A stretch of DNA of 62,700 bases, taken from contig JAFQXE010000041.1 in the NCBI GenBank assembly GCA_017407125.1, positions 1 through 62,700 on the forward strand, read 5' to 3'. The notes below the pieces were generated by a model that had not been told where the DNA came from, made no database searches, and saw only the letters and a list, made by a program, of their open reading frames with translations. This DNA is from Thermoguttaceae bacterium (GTDB taxonomy: Bacteria; Planctomycetota; Planctomycetia; Pirellulales; Thermoguttaceae). Below, one piece after another: positions 1 to 8,972 of the stretch. Position numbers and translations under genes: made by a program. How positions within the stretch are numbered: position 1 is the first letter of the stretch; every line of letters starts with the position of its first letter.

Positions 1-58
1 ACGACCGTCAACGACATGGAAGTGATGTTTCAATCCACGCACGCGTAGAGCGTGCGAC
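1..58 (-). CRISPR. Leader-proximal end of a type I-C CRISPR array (cut by window edge)
   Basis: One complete 32-bp repeat lies at 27-58. Read on the minus strand it starts GTCGCACGCTCTACGCG and ends GTGGATTGAAAC, the classic type I-C repeat end. Positions 1-26 are the start of the first (newest) spacer, and the rest of the array lies to the left of the window. The orientation agrees with the cas genes, which all read leftward toward the array, and with the leader at 59-304. Only one repeat is visible, so the array call rests on repeat sequence and context rather than periodicity. Confidence 0.85.
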
Positions 59-304
59 TCTTATTGCGTTATACACTACTATACAAAGCTATCATCTAGC
101 TGTTTCGCGAACGGTATCCGCAAAATGAAGATTTTGCGTAACAAAATTCGCATCAGAAAGATAATTCTTTATACTGCAAGGAGTAACGAACTCCGCGAAC
201 CTACAGGCATTTTATGAGAGCCGGACGTTCGCGGCGTCAAATAAGGGATCTCCAACAACTCAAAATGAATCGTTAGAAATCTCTTTTATTATAACCAAAA
301 ATTG
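59..304 (-). promoter_or_regulatory. CRISPR leader between cas2 and the first repeat
   Basis: This 246-bp non-coding stretch, fairly A+T-rich, separates the cas2 stop from the first repeat. By position it should hold the array promoter and the leader-end sequence used by Cas1-Cas2 for spacer insertion. I see no convincing open frame. I did not identify an IHF-type site or a clear -35/-10 pair. Confidence 0.6.
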
Positions 305-595
305 TCAAATGATAAGGGGTCCTTCAGGGTTATATGTAGCTTTTGCGCCAAAATGTTCAACCCGGTTTTCCCAGTTTTTCCCAAGGAAGTAGTATCGAAG
401 GCTGTCGGTTTTTGGGTCGGCGGTCTTTTCCAGTTCAGCTTTGATCTTAACCCACAATGCGGGGTCGACGAGACATTCAAACACAGAATTCTGGACGCGC
501 TGTCCGTAATTGACGCAAATTTTGGCAACTTGCCGCAGGCGTTTCCTTCCTTCGGCAGTCTCGACATTGACGTCGTAGGTAACCAGAACCATCAT
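305..595 (-). CDS. cas2: CRISPR-associated endoribonuclease Cas2
   Basis: This 96-residue protein has the usual Cas2 length and fold signature. The beta-1 strand MVLVTYDV carries the conserved Asp, followed by an R-R-L-R-x-V-A-K helix and the QNSVFECLVD strand typical of type I-C Cas2. Cas2 dimerises and bridges two Cas1 dimers in the spacer-integration complex. It is the last cas gene before the leader. Unusually, it is separated from cas1 by about 456 bp of repeat-bearing DNA instead of abutting it, so it may need its own promoter. Two consecutive Met codons open the frame and no good Shine-Dalgarno is visible, so the start may be either one. Confidence 0.95.
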   Translation of the reverse strand: MMVLVTYDVNVETAEGRKRLRQVAKICVNYGQRVQNSVFECLVDPALWVKIKAELEKTADPKTDSLRYYFLGKNWENRVEHFGAKATYNPEGPLII

Positions 596-694
596 AATAA
601 AAAAAGTTTAACCAAATTGTCAAGGAGCTAACATGGGACGAATTGTCATCAGTCGAATTCGTTGACCTAAATAGTAGTAATTATTCTGGAAGGG

Positions 695-748
695 CGCTGG
701 GAGCGGCTGAGAGGATTCTGGGAATTGCTGGGAGAATCTGGGAAAATC
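695..748 (+). repeat. Degenerate period-10 tandem array (CTGGGA units)
   Basis: Five consecutive 10-bp units share the core CTGGGA: cgCTGGGAgc, ggCTGAGAgg, attCTGGGAa, ttgCTGGGAg, aatCTGGGAa. A related array lies in the opposite orientation at 15233-15283, and both sit beside a TAATTATT tract. The 10-bp period would place the cores on one face of the helix. Confidence 0.6.
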
Positions 749-971
749 ATGAAAAAACTTCCCTTTAATCCGCTAAGCAACCCCATTATTGTTCAATCCC
801 CTAAACGCTTGCCCGACGATTCCTTCCCCACCTCATTTGAGGCGGGAGAGGAATCATAATTCGCGCGTTGTAATCATATTTGCGCCGTACGGAAGTCCTA
901 CGCCTGAAGGCGTGAGCTACGATATAATTCTTACCCCCCAAATATCACTTACATCCAGCGCAAAGGTTATT

Positions 972-1050
972 GGTCAAGTGCAAGCATAAAGTCGCCACCC
1001 AATGACACAAAAATTATCCCAAAGTGGGGACTATTCGCTTGCACTTGACC
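972..1050. repeat. Perfect 14-bp inverted repeat flanking 51 bp
   Basis: GGTCAAGTGCAAGC at 972-985 is exactly repeated in inverse as GCTTGCACTTGACC at 1037-1050, just beyond the cas1 stop at 1052. The 51-bp interior has no open frame. It could be a very small non-autonomous element or a long-loop RNA hairpin; no target-site duplication was recognised. Confidence 0.6.
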
Positions 1051-1051
1051 G

Positions 1052-2083
1052 TTACTTAATAAACACCGGCGGATAGACGTCCAGATCGCCGCGAATCCAG
1101 CGAGCCATGAGCTGCGCCTGAACGTGCGGGACAAGTCCGACGGTCATTTTTTCGTTGAGGAACGGGTGAGTAATTTCTTCGTCTTTTCGGCTATGCCAGG
1201 CGGTGAGGACGGTTTTCTTGCCGGAGTCGGAAAGAAGAACAGCCCCGTTCTCCTGAAATTTGAAATCCGAGGCGCCAAGCTGCTGGCGGTTAATGAGCGA
1301 CAGCGTCAGCCGGTCGGCGAGCCACGGACGAAACTCTTCCATCATATCCAGAGCCAGTGAGGGGCGTCCGGGGCGGTCGGCGTGGAGGAATCCCATTTGC
1401 GGATCCAGCCCAACGGCTTCGCAGGCGGAAGTCAGGTCGTGCGCCAGGAGCGTGTAGACAAACGACAGCAGCGCGTTGACCCTGTCCAGAGGCGGGCGGC
1501 GCGAGCGTTCATGAAAGAAGAAATTCTTTTTATCGACCAGAATCAAATGGTCGTAAACGGCAAAGGCGACTTTAGCGGCGTCGCCTTCAATTCCGCGAAC
1601 CTGCTCGAGAGGCATGTCGAACCGCAGCGTCTGGAGAGAGCGCATCATCAAATCGGACGCCTGACGAATCGCGTCGACGTCGATTTTATCGCCATGATCG
1701 CGAACGGCGCGCTGGAGCATGGATCGGGTATTGGCGATTTTCGCGCTGACGATAATCCGGGCGGCTTGTGACATCGTTTCTGGATTGCGGGTCTTTTCGT
1801 GCTGAGCGCGGCGAAGGAGAACGCTTCCAGACTGCGGCCCGACCATTCGAGCAAAGAGTTTGCCGGATTCGCTGAGGAAGGAAACCGGGACGTTGTGTTC
1901 TCCGCACAGCCCGAGGCAATGGGGCGTCCACATCACGTTTCCAAAACAGACGACGCTGGCAATCGTGTGAATCGGAATTCGCATTTTTGGCACGCTATCG
2001 ACGGAGATAACCATATTTTCGCCGTCCCGGTTGACGTACGCGCCTTGAGTCGTGATGTACAGGGTGTTTCCGTGACGTTTCAT
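1052..2083 (-). CDS. cas1: CRISPR-associated integrase Cas1 (type I-C)
   Basis: This 343-residue protein is the metal-dependent integrase that, with Cas2, inserts new spacers. It opens with MKRHGNTLYITTQGAYV, typical of Cas1 in type I-C loci, and carries the catalytic block near the C-terminal half: EAVGLDPQMGFLH followed by RPGRPSLALD and MEEFRP, which supplies the His and Asp/Glu metal ligands. An upstream in-frame start at 2128 would add 15 residues. I prefer the ATG at 2083 because it overlaps the cas4 stop as ATGA (2080-2083), implying translational coupling, and gives the usual N-terminus. Base composition is visibly richer in G+C than cas3, cas5, cas8c and cas7. Confidence 0.96.
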   Translation of the reverse strand: MKRHGNTLYITTQGAYVNRDGENMVISVDSVPKMRIPIHTIASVVCFGNVMWTPHCLGLCGEHNVPVSFLSESGKLFARMVGPQSGSVLLRRAQHEKTRNPETMSQAARIIVSAKIANTRSMLQRAVRDHGDKIDVDAIRQASDLMMRSLQTLRFDMPLEQVRGIEGDAAKVAFAVYDHLILVDKKNFFFHERSRRPPLDRVNALLSFVYTLLAHDLTSACEAVGLDPQMGFLHADRPGRPSLALDMMEEFRPWLADRLTLSLINRQQLGASDFKFQENGAVLLSDSGKKTVLTAWHSRKDEEITHPFLNEKMTVGLVPHVQAQLMARWIRGDLDVYPPVFIK

Positions 2084-2790
2084 GAGATTCTTTCCTTGAG
2101 ATTCTTTTCGACCATGGAATCGACCCATTGCTGAACGTTCCCGCCGGCGGAGGGCAGACAGACGTCAACCATGGAACAGTTTTGACATCGCTTTTGCAGA
2201 ACCGGCGGCGGAATGACGCCGGACGAAATGAGCTGATGAAACTGCAGCGCCAGCGATTCCGTCTCGCGCCTCAGCTCGGGCGTCAGCTCGACAACGACCC
2301 GTTGTCGGCTCTGACCGTAAAACAGCGCGCCGGAGGTCAGCTGGACGTTAAACGCCTCTTCCAGACAGATCGCCTGAGCGCACAGCTGAACAGCGTCGCA
2401 GTTGTCCGGCTTGGGCTTTCCGTGCTTGTATTCGACAGGATAGGGAACCCACAGCCCGCTTCGTTTCGGGAGTTTGACGCCCTGACAGACAGACGGCGCA
2501 GCGTTACAATTATCGGACGTCTCCGGACTGACTTTATGGAACTCAACCACGTCGGCGACTCCGGTTAACCCTAATCGGGCGGACTTCAGCTTCAGCCCGC
2601 GCACGATGCGGACGTCCGACCGCGACTCCGCGCCAGCAGTATGAACGCGCTCGTGCATGACCTCGCCCAACGCCGTCAAGACGTTTTCCGACCACGCCTG
2701 CTCCATGTGAATCAGCGCGCACTGTCTCGGACAAAAAGCAAGATGCTGCAGTCCGGAAATCATCAGGAATTCGTCTTCGGAGTAGGGCAT
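2080..2790 (-). CDS. cas4: CRISPR-associated exonuclease Cas4
   Basis: This 236-residue RecB-family nuclease trims pre-spacers and helps select PAMs during adaptation. From the N-terminus it shows ISGLQHLAFCPRQ, with the first Fe-S cluster cysteine, then the RecB-type motifs GVADVVEFH and VEYKHGK, and a C-terminal CQNCSMVDVC cluster supplying the other three cysteines. A longer frame from a TTG at 2856 exists. The ATG at 2790 gives the usual family N-terminus, although no strong ribosome binding site precedes either. The stop overlaps cas1 by 4 nt. The change from A+T-rich to G+C-rich sequence occurs in the 84-bp gap between cas7 and this gene. Confidence 0.94.
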   Translation of the reverse strand: MPYSEDEFLMISGLQHLAFCPRQCALIHMEQAWSENVLTALGEVMHERVHTAGAESRSDVRIVRGLKLKSARLGLTGVADVVEFHKVSPETSDNCNAAPSVCQGVKLPKRSGLWVPYPVEYKHGKPKPDNCDAVQLCAQAICLEEAFNVQLTSGALFYGQSRQRVVVELTPELRRETESLALQFHQLISSGVIPPPVLQKRCQNCSMVDVCLPSAGGNVQQWVDSMVEKNLKERIS

Positions 2791-2874
2791 GGGAATGATA
2801 AATATCTGTGTACGATACAAGCAAGATTGACAGGCATTATTAGAAATGTCTGTCAATCGGCTTAAGCAACGATA

Positions 2875-3822
2875 TTATTCCGCCTCTTGAATCTCAACAG
2901 GCGCATAAATATCCGGCGGAACGCAGTTTTCCGGGTTTACAAAACGAATTCGATAATCTTTGATCGAACGGGGATTGTCTTTATTTTCGCCATCTGGAAA
3001 AATTTCAACGCTTCTGTGAACCATCGCTGAAGTTGTTTGTGGATATTGGCAGTCATGTTGCCACCAATACAATCGGCAGACTTCCATGCTTCCTTCCGGT
3101 CGTGCTGATGAAGCGTCATTTTCAAACAACGTTTTCAACGCATCGTGAAGCGTTTGAGCGTCTTCTTCTGAAAAGCCAGTCAGTTCAGCAAGTTGACAAT
3201 TGACGCTTCCTTTGATAACGTAAATAGCAAAATCAACGAAGTGTTTGGTTCCCATTGTATCAGAATCTGATTCACCAGCAACGCTTTTTGTGATTTGCAT
3301 ATCATAGTTTCTGATAGGATTCACACTCTTGGCAATGCGAATGGAAACCGGACCGCGAATGGCAACTGATACTCCATTTCCGCTTTGAGATTCTGAAGAA
3401 TCATCTGAACCGCTCTTCTCAGAGAAAGCAAAGACCTGACCAAAACTCCGAACGTCCAACCACTTTGAACAAGCAACTTTCGTGTTGAATTGTTTCGATT
3501 TTTTGCTCTTGCTCTTTTTGCCAGACTTGGAAGCATTCTCGGTTTCCTCGCTGGTTTCAGCATACAGTTCAGGACATCCTAACGCGCGTTCTTTGAGCGT
3601 TTTGTAGCCATCGGTTGTTCTTTCACTCATCTGGACAAAAATTTCTTTTCCCATATCCTGAAAGCGATTGCGAAGCTTTCGTTTAATGCAGACATCGGAA
3701 ATCATACCGTAACCTTCGTAATCCTCACGCGGGCAATTTCCGTTGAGCGGATCGCCGTTGGGGTTGGCGTTCTCAACCGAGATAATCGCCACAAAATCGA
3801 TTTTATTTGCCAATGCAGTCAT
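2875..3822 (-). CDS. cas7: Cascade backbone protein Cas7 (Csd2 type)
   Basis: This 315-residue subunit polymerises along the crRNA to form the backbone of the type I-C interference complex. The diagnostic motif ENANPNGDPLNGNCPR is near residue 20, as in Csd2-type Cas7 proteins, followed by SDVCIKRKLRNRF. A low-complexity Lys/Ser segment around residues 95-110 (KSGKKSKSKKSK) looks like a surface loop. It overlaps the cas8c stop by 4 nt (ATGA) and is clearly co-transcribed. Codon use is A+T-rich, like cas8c, cas5 and cas3. Confidence 0.95.
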   Translation of the reverse strand: MTALANKIDFVAIISVENANPNGDPLNGNCPREDYEGYGMISDVCIKRKLRNRFQDMGKEIFVQMSERTTDGYKTLKERALGCPELYAETSEETENASKSGKKSKSKKSKQFNTKVACSKWLDVRSFGQVFAFSEKSGSDDSSESQSGNGVSVAIRGPVSIRIAKSVNPIRNYDMQITKSVAGESDSDTMGTKHFVDFAIYVIKGSVNCQLAELTGFSEEDAQTLHDALKTLFENDASSARPEGSMEVCRLYWWQHDCQYPQTTSAMVHRSVEIFPDGENKDNPRSIKDYRIRFVNPENCVPPDIYAPVEIQEAE

Positions 3823-5774
3823 TCTTCAATCTCCTCATTGGGGTTAAGGGTTTCAAGTTTGTTATCTGAACTATCTTCTTTTTTCCTCATGCTCATTGCC
3901 TGAGAATGAAAGCCCAGCAAATACAGACCGTTTAAGGGTTGATTGCTGGAATACTGTTGCGTATCTTCAAACTGATTATGAATCGTATCCAAAAGCTGCG
4001 AATAGAATATTCGCGAAGGTTTAGGCAGCTTCATCAAATACGGCTGAAGTTTTTCTTCGATTTTTTGCCAGACCTGAAATGGACGCTTTGCAAACGAATT
4101 CATGAAACGTTTGGCATTCGTTTGTCGTTTATTGTCATTCTGATCAAAAGTTGAATACTCAATTTTGTCAGCAACTGCCAACAAGCGACCGTACAGATAA
4201 CTCCTATCTGTACAGGATTCATTTAAATCCATGGTAAAGTCCTCCTTATGTTTGGATTTTTCATAATGGTATTTCTTAACCAATGAACACGCAACCGCCA
4301 AAACCTGTTCCCAGTTATAACGTTGGTATGACATGGGCGACGACGCTCGTTGAACTGCGGTTCGAACAATATCTACAGGAATCTGCTTTCCATCAAGAAT
4401 ACAGGGAAGCAACCGCTGAAACGTTTGTTTAAGTACAGGGTTAATTTTTTTACTCTTGGATTTCAATTCAATTTTAGGGTTATTTGACCCGTTTTCGCGA
4501 CCATAAATCAAACGAATGCAATCATAAAGGCTTGGAATGCCCTTATAGTAAACCGGTTTTTTATTATTAAAGACTAGCTTTTTGTCTTTATATAATGGAT
4601 GACGCCAACTACAAGTTGTATGCCAATCTTCAATATTTTTCAAATAACGAGACGTAGCCATTTCTCGAAAGCCCGTAATTGAAATACGTCCAGGAGTAAT
4701 AACGTCAAAAGTCATCAAAACCATTCGAGAATGTTCTAAATTCTTAGGATAGTATCCTTTCAACGCTATATTAAAATCGCATGCAATTAAATATCCTGTA
4801 GCATCAGGCAACAGTTTTGGTGAAGAATCTGAGAGCAAATCTTCAGAACCGCCAGAAATATCTGGCATCTGTTGAAGACCTGACTCCCATGCTACATAAT
4901 AATTGCCGAACCTGTGGGATCCCTGTTTGGAAAAAATCCATTTAAGCGCCAAGTGGATTTTTTGTGAACTTTCATATCCAATTGTAGCCGCTTGAATATC
5001 ATTGGTAAAACGTCCCCGATACGTAAAATTTGTATCGTCATTGGAAGATATCAATTTAGCGTTTTCCGATTGCGGCAATACCTTTTTCGGATGTTTATTG
5101 GTACAAACCATTTGCTTTCCTGTAATATAGCAAAGCAATTCTTCGGATGTATCATCAGCTCTGACGTATTGGATATAGTGTTTAAAAAGAGCCTGATCCT
5201 TCCAGCAGGCTTGACTCTCTTTATCATTTGGAATGTCTACACAAAATCGAACGATTTTCTTTTCCAATTTCTTAAGAGCGTTATCCGAAAAATCTAACTG
5301 AAGCCAGTTTTGGATATCGTTTAGCAATGATTTCTTTTTAATGTAGGTTAATACCGCATTAACCTTTACCTTTGGTAATTCAGCATTAACCTTTGTAAGG
5401 TAATTGCACCATTCTTGCAGACTCTTAAGATACATCTCGTACTTATCAACATCCCAGTGATCTGTTAAATACGCAAGTTGATCGCTCAATGGGTGAGGGG
5501 CAGATTTTCTCGTTCGACTTGCTGATTCAATAGATACCGGGATTACGGTATCCTGATCGTCTTCTTCTACCGTACTGATATCGAGCAATTTACCATTCTG
5601 ATCCAACTGAACTTCAAATTCAGCTTTATAGACATCGTGGTACAAAGGGGCTAAAACAACCTTTTTGCCTTTACTAGAATCGGAATTGTCATTATCGTTT
5701 TTGACGCGTTTTTCCACTCCAGCAATACTTTCGTTGGATTCATACAAATTTATCAACGCTTCTTTCCAATTCAT
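3819..5774 (-). CDS. cas8c: Type I-C Cascade large subunit Cas8c (Csd1)
   Basis: This 651-residue protein is the PAM-recognising large subunit of type I-C Cascade; in this subtype an internal start in cas8c can also yield a small Cas11-like subunit. The segment SASRTRKSAPHPLSDQLAYL near residue 90 and the C-terminal stretch YNWEQVLAVACSLVKKY with DRSYLYGRLLAVADKIE match the Csd1 pattern. Its first base overlaps the last base of the cas5 stop and its stop overlaps cas7, so the three are tightly coupled. Composition is A+T-rich. I did not locate the internal Cas11 start with confidence. Confidence 0.94.
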   Translation of the reverse strand: MNWKEALINLYESNESIAGVEKRVKNDNDNSDSSKGKKVVLAPLYHDVYKAEFEVQLDQNGKLLDISTVEEDDQDTVIPVSIESASRTRKSAPHPLSDQLAYLTDHWDVDKYEMYLKSLQEWCNYLTKVNAELPKVKVNAVLTYIKKKSLLNDIQNWLQLDFSDNALKKLEKKIVRFCVDIPNDKESQACWKDQALFKHYIQYVRADDTSEELLCYITGKQMVCTNKHPKKVLPQSENAKLISSNDDTNFTYRGRFTNDIQAATIGYESSQKIHLALKWIFSKQGSHRFGNYYVAWESGLQQMPDISGGSEDLLSDSSPKLLPDATGYLIACDFNIALKGYYPKNLEHSRMVLMTFDVITPGRISITGFREMATSRYLKNIEDWHTTCSWRHPLYKDKKLVFNNKKPVYYKGIPSLYDCIRLIYGRENGSNNPKIELKSKSKKINPVLKQTFQRLLPCILDGKQIPVDIVRTAVQRASSPMSYQRYNWEQVLAVACSLVKKYHYEKSKHKEDFTMDLNESCTDRSYLYGRLLAVADKIEYSTFDQNDNKRQTNAKRFMNSFAKRPFQVWQKIEEKLQPYLMKLPKPSRIFYSQLLDTIHNQFEDTQQYSSNQPLNGLYLLGFHSQAMSMRKKEDSSDNKLETLNPNEEIEE

Positions 5775-6514
5775 TACAAGTCCTCCTCATTCTCGAATTC
5801 GTTCAAGCCCTGAAAATTATTCCATTTTTCACCAAATTGTTTGATAGAATTATACCGAATCAATCTGGTATATTCACATGCTTCCGGCGGACAAAATTCA
5901 ATTATTCCATGTTTCATCACGGGTTTCCAAAAACGGGCAGTAATTCGATTTCTTTGACCTGGATCGACAGCCTCGTCTCCATACGTAAATCCATGAAACA
6001 TGAAACCTAAAGCCATTTCTCCAATATTGTCGTAAGCGCTATCTCCCTCTCCAAATTGGCACGGTTCAACATCCGCCTGACACTCTCTCGTTCCGAGAAA
6101 GACGTCTCGTCTTCCACCACGTTCTATCATGCGTTTGGCAATATTATGATGTTTGTTTTCATTTCTATCATTCAACAAGTCAGGGCGATTCAGATTCCAT
6201 ACGAAATGCGCTTTGACCTGATAGGCAACATCTTTCAAGTAGGTGTATAACGCCAAATCAGGCGCTTCATTTTCAGCGTATTTAATGGGCTTAAAATTGA
6301 TGGACTGCGTTTGAATTGGATTCAAAACCCGTACCGCGTCAATAACCCAGATAAATGTAGGTTTCCAATATACACTGCTTAAGACGCCTTTTAACGCCTC
6401 ATACGTTGGAACAGAATACGTGAACTTTTCACCGCCGATTTTTGTAATCGGGTCTGTAAACAACGCCCATTGACCAGTAACAAGGAACTCAACAGTATTT
6501 CGATGATCAGGCAT
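5774..6514 (-). CDS. cas5: Cas5c crRNA-processing endoribonuclease (type I-C)
   Basis: In type I-C systems Cas5 replaces Cas6 and cuts the pre-crRNA at the repeat hairpin, then caps the 5' handle in Cascade. This 246-residue protein starts MPDHRNTVEFLVTGQWALFT and continues with PTYEALKGVLSSVYWKP, the characteristic Cas5c start. A 29-residue longer frame from 6601 overlaps the end of cas3. I chose the ATG at 6514 because AAGGAG lies about 9 nt upstream and the protein start fits the family. A closer ATG (at 6518) runs out of frame into a stop. Confidence 0.94.
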   Translation of the reverse strand: MPDHRNTVEFLVTGQWALFTDPITKIGGEKFTYSVPTYEALKGVLSSVYWKPTFIWVIDAVRVLNPIQTQSINFKPIKYAENEAPDLALYTYLKDVAYQVKAHFVWNLNRPDLLNDRNENKHHNIAKRMIERGGRRDVFLGTRECQADVEPCQFGEGDSAYDNIGEMALGFMFHGFTYGDEAVDPGQRNRITARFWKPVMKHGIIEFCPPEACEYTRLIRYNSIKQFGEKWNNFQGLNEFENEEDL

Positions 6515-6536
6515 ACATAAAATCTCCTTAAATGTG

Positions 6537-8972
6537 TTAAATAATAATATCTCCGGGATTATTTGATAAACCCAAATCTGTATCGTAATAAAGTTTATCA
6601 AGAATAATCATACCATCTATATCTTTAGTATCAATTGCTTTCGCTGGCAATTGTTTTAAATCAGATTCCGAAACCGAAATTGTATATTGTTGCAGCTGAC
6701 GAAGAATGTTTTTTGATCTACAATCAATCATTCTTAATTTTTGTAATAATTCCGAGGCGTCTTCATTATAAGGAACTATCAAGCTTATTTTTCCAGTTTC
6801 CGAAATAACTTCAAACTTATCTCCCGCAGTTTTAAATGCTTGATACATATAAACAGATTTTAATCTTTTAGCGATCTTTAGATTATCAGATAACAAATCA
6901 ACTAACGTTGTATCAAATACATTAAAATCAGTATCGTTTTGACGTTCAATATAGTATTTCCGGTAATAATATATCAACGCTTTAGGGGAAGATAAATCAT
7001 CATCAAACAATTGAGGATTATTCTTGTATTGATTCAACAAACCGCGCATAACCTTTTGTCCGTTTTTAATATCTTCGATGGAATTAACCTTTTCCTCGGT
7101 TTGAGAAATATCAAAGATAAACACCCGCCCCTCTTCCCGCTCTGCGTTACGATTGCATCGTCCTGCAGCCTGGATGATACTGTCCAATCCTGCCAAAGCG
7201 CGAAAGACAACAGGAAAAGAAATATCAACGCCAGCTTCGATTAATTGCGTACTGACGCATATAAAGCGTTTATTGGCAGATTGAAACCTTTTAATTTCAT
7301 TGAGAACATCTTTACGGTGTTTTGGACACATATTTGTACTCAAATGAAACAGTCGCTCAAATTGTAATTCTTTAGGTAGGTTGTCATTATGTTTTTTAAG
7401 TTCCTGAAACAAAGTCTTTGCATTCGACTTGGTATTGACTATTATCAATACGGAATTACAATCTGAAATTTCTTCAACAGTTGCAAGAATCAAATCTGCC
7501 AGTTCTTTAATAGAATAGCCCTTTTGTTTTGTTTTATCATGTAACTTCGTTCTTTTAAAAGCTTTATAGTATCTGTTGAAATCTGAATCTGGAATTATAT
7601 CATTTTCATTAACACATTTTAAACAATTCTGTTTCAAATTGTCAATTGGCGGTTGTGTTGCTGAACATAAAATAACAGACGATTTACAAATAGACGTCAG
7701 GAAATTGACGGCTAGATTAAATAATTCAGTACACCGAATAGGCAAAGACTGAATTTCATCAAAAATTATAACGGAATTGGCTAAGCTGTGAAAATGACGA
7801 ATGGCGCTTGAATCTGATGAAAAAAGAGCTTCAAGGAATTGCACCGCTGAAGTTGCAATTATTCGAGCATCCCATGATTGCGTCAAATACGAATACCGAT
7901 CCAATTCCTCACCATCTGACGATTCTTTCTCTTTGCTTGTATAATTACAATGATGCTCCAAAAGCAAATTGTTGTTATCAAGAAAATTTCTTATTACATC
8001 AGCGTTTTGTTCCAAAATTGAGTTAAATGGAGCAACATAAACAATTCTTTTCAACTTATTAGCAATGGCGTGATTGACAGCAAATCTTAATGCAGAACGC
8101 GTTTTCCCAGAACCTGTTGGAGCAGATAATCGAAAAATACCGATTTCTTTATTAGCAGCAGCCGAACACATCTCCGATATTTCACGTCTGAAACTATCAA
8201 CTGGCGAAACAACGTCATTTTTTTCGAGAGTGGATTCCAAATTATCACGCAGAGATTCCCATTGTTTTAAAATAACGTCCCATGGTTCTGGACCAGACAA
8301 TAATTTAATATTCTCATTCTCAAAACTTGCGGCATCAGTTCGATCAGCGTCAATTAACAACGACAGGTTATATCTCGCTAATAGTCCTTTATAAAATGAT
8401 GGTTGACCAAATTGTTGAGGATATGCTTCAGAATTGGTTATGGCCTCGATTTCATTTGATATTGATTCAATATCTTTAGAACCATTCTCAAACAGCGAAA
8501 GAATTTTAGGAATATAATCGGCGCTGGCGCTACGAACTTCTGAAAAACCATTGGGATTAGCAGAAATATACCTATCTTTCATAGCTTTATAAGACGAAAC
8601 CATTTGTTTATCAATTGCATCCCTTAATCCATGATGAGATATAACTGCAATCCGAATCATTTCAATCAAAAACTGTTGAGGTGTGTTATCTTCAATTCGT
8701 TCTTTCAATAATTCTGTTAAAAGCATCGCGCCTTGTACAGAATGGGTTACTTTGGAACTGTTTTTTTCAGGATTACTCCTTTGCTGTTCAATATATGTTT
8801 GGAATTCCGTCGAATATTTTCCCAAATCATGTAATAAAGCTGTCAGCACACAAATTGATTTAAAATCATCAATATCGCAATTTTTATTGACGTAATTTTC
8901 ACAATTTGATAAATGTTCTTCGAGCGACTGGACTTTATTGTTGTCGTTATTGTCAAAACGTGCTATGTACAT
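6537..8972 (-). CDS. cas3: CRISPR nuclease-helicase Cas3
   Basis: This 811-residue effector is recruited by Cascade to nick and unwind target DNA. An N-terminal HD phosphohydrolase domain shows H20, then H48-D49 in ALLHDLGKYS, then THSVQGA and a later SHHG. The helicase part follows: Walker A SAPTGSGKT near residue 285, a DEIQ box near 406, and the motif VI-like QAAGRCNRN near 605. HD-then-helicase is the standard single-chain arrangement. It is the first gene of the cas operon, 22 bp ahead of cas5, and has no obvious Shine-Dalgarno. The operon promoter must lie in the A+T-rich DNA right of 8972. Confidence 0.96.
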   Translation of the reverse strand: MYIARFDNNDNNKVQSLEEHLSNCENYVNKNCDIDDFKSICVLTALLHDLGKYSTEFQTYIEQQRSNPEKNSSKVTHSVQGAMLLTELLKERIEDNTPQQFLIEMIRIAVISHHGLRDAIDKQMVSSYKAMKDRYISANPNGFSEVRSASADYIPKILSLFENGSKDIESISNEIEAITNSEAYPQQFGQPSFYKGLLARYNLSLLIDADRTDAASFENENIKLLSGPEPWDVILKQWESLRDNLESTLEKNDVVSPVDSFRREISEMCSAAANKEIGIFRLSAPTGSGKTRSALRFAVNHAIANKLKRIVYVAPFNSILEQNADVIRNFLDNNNLLLEHHCNYTSKEKESSDGEELDRYSYLTQSWDARIIATSAVQFLEALFSSDSSAIRHFHSLANSVIIFDEIQSLPIRCTELFNLAVNFLTSICKSSVILCSATQPPIDNLKQNCLKCVNENDIIPDSDFNRYYKAFKRTKLHDKTKQKGYSIKELADLILATVEEISDCNSVLIIVNTKSNAKTLFQELKKHNDNLPKELQFERLFHLSTNMCPKHRKDVLNEIKRFQSANKRFICVSTQLIEAGVDISFPVVFRALAGLDSIIQAAGRCNRNAEREEGRVFIFDISQTEEKVNSIEDIKNGQKVMRGLLNQYKNNPQLFDDDLSSPKALIYYYRKYYIERQNDTDFNVFDTTLVDLLSDNLKIAKRLKSVYMYQAFKTAGDKFEVISETGKISLIVPYNEDASELLQKLRMIDCRSKNILRQLQQYTISVSESDLKQLPAKAIDTKDIDGMIILDKLYYDTDLGLSNNPGDIII

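Larger units (their letters stand above)
596..1051. other. Repeat-bearing gap between cas1 and cas2
   Basis: No believable gene lies here. The gap contains a degenerate period-10 array (695-748), a long imperfect hairpin (818-855, outer stem GATTCCT/AGGAATC, inner stem CCTCA/TGAGG), a small ACGCCT/AGGCGT hairpin (900-913) and a perfect 14-bp inverted repeat (972-985 and 1037-1050). Such a gap between cas1 and cas2 is unusual, since the two genes are normally adjacent. Confidence 0.7.

Noticed and set aside
302..631. A 109-codon frame on the plus strand over cas2
   Set aside because: Antisense to a Cas2 gene with all family features.
972..1050. The 14-bp inverted repeat as a transcription terminator for cas1
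   Set aside because: The 51-bp loop is too long and no T-run follows on the minus strand.
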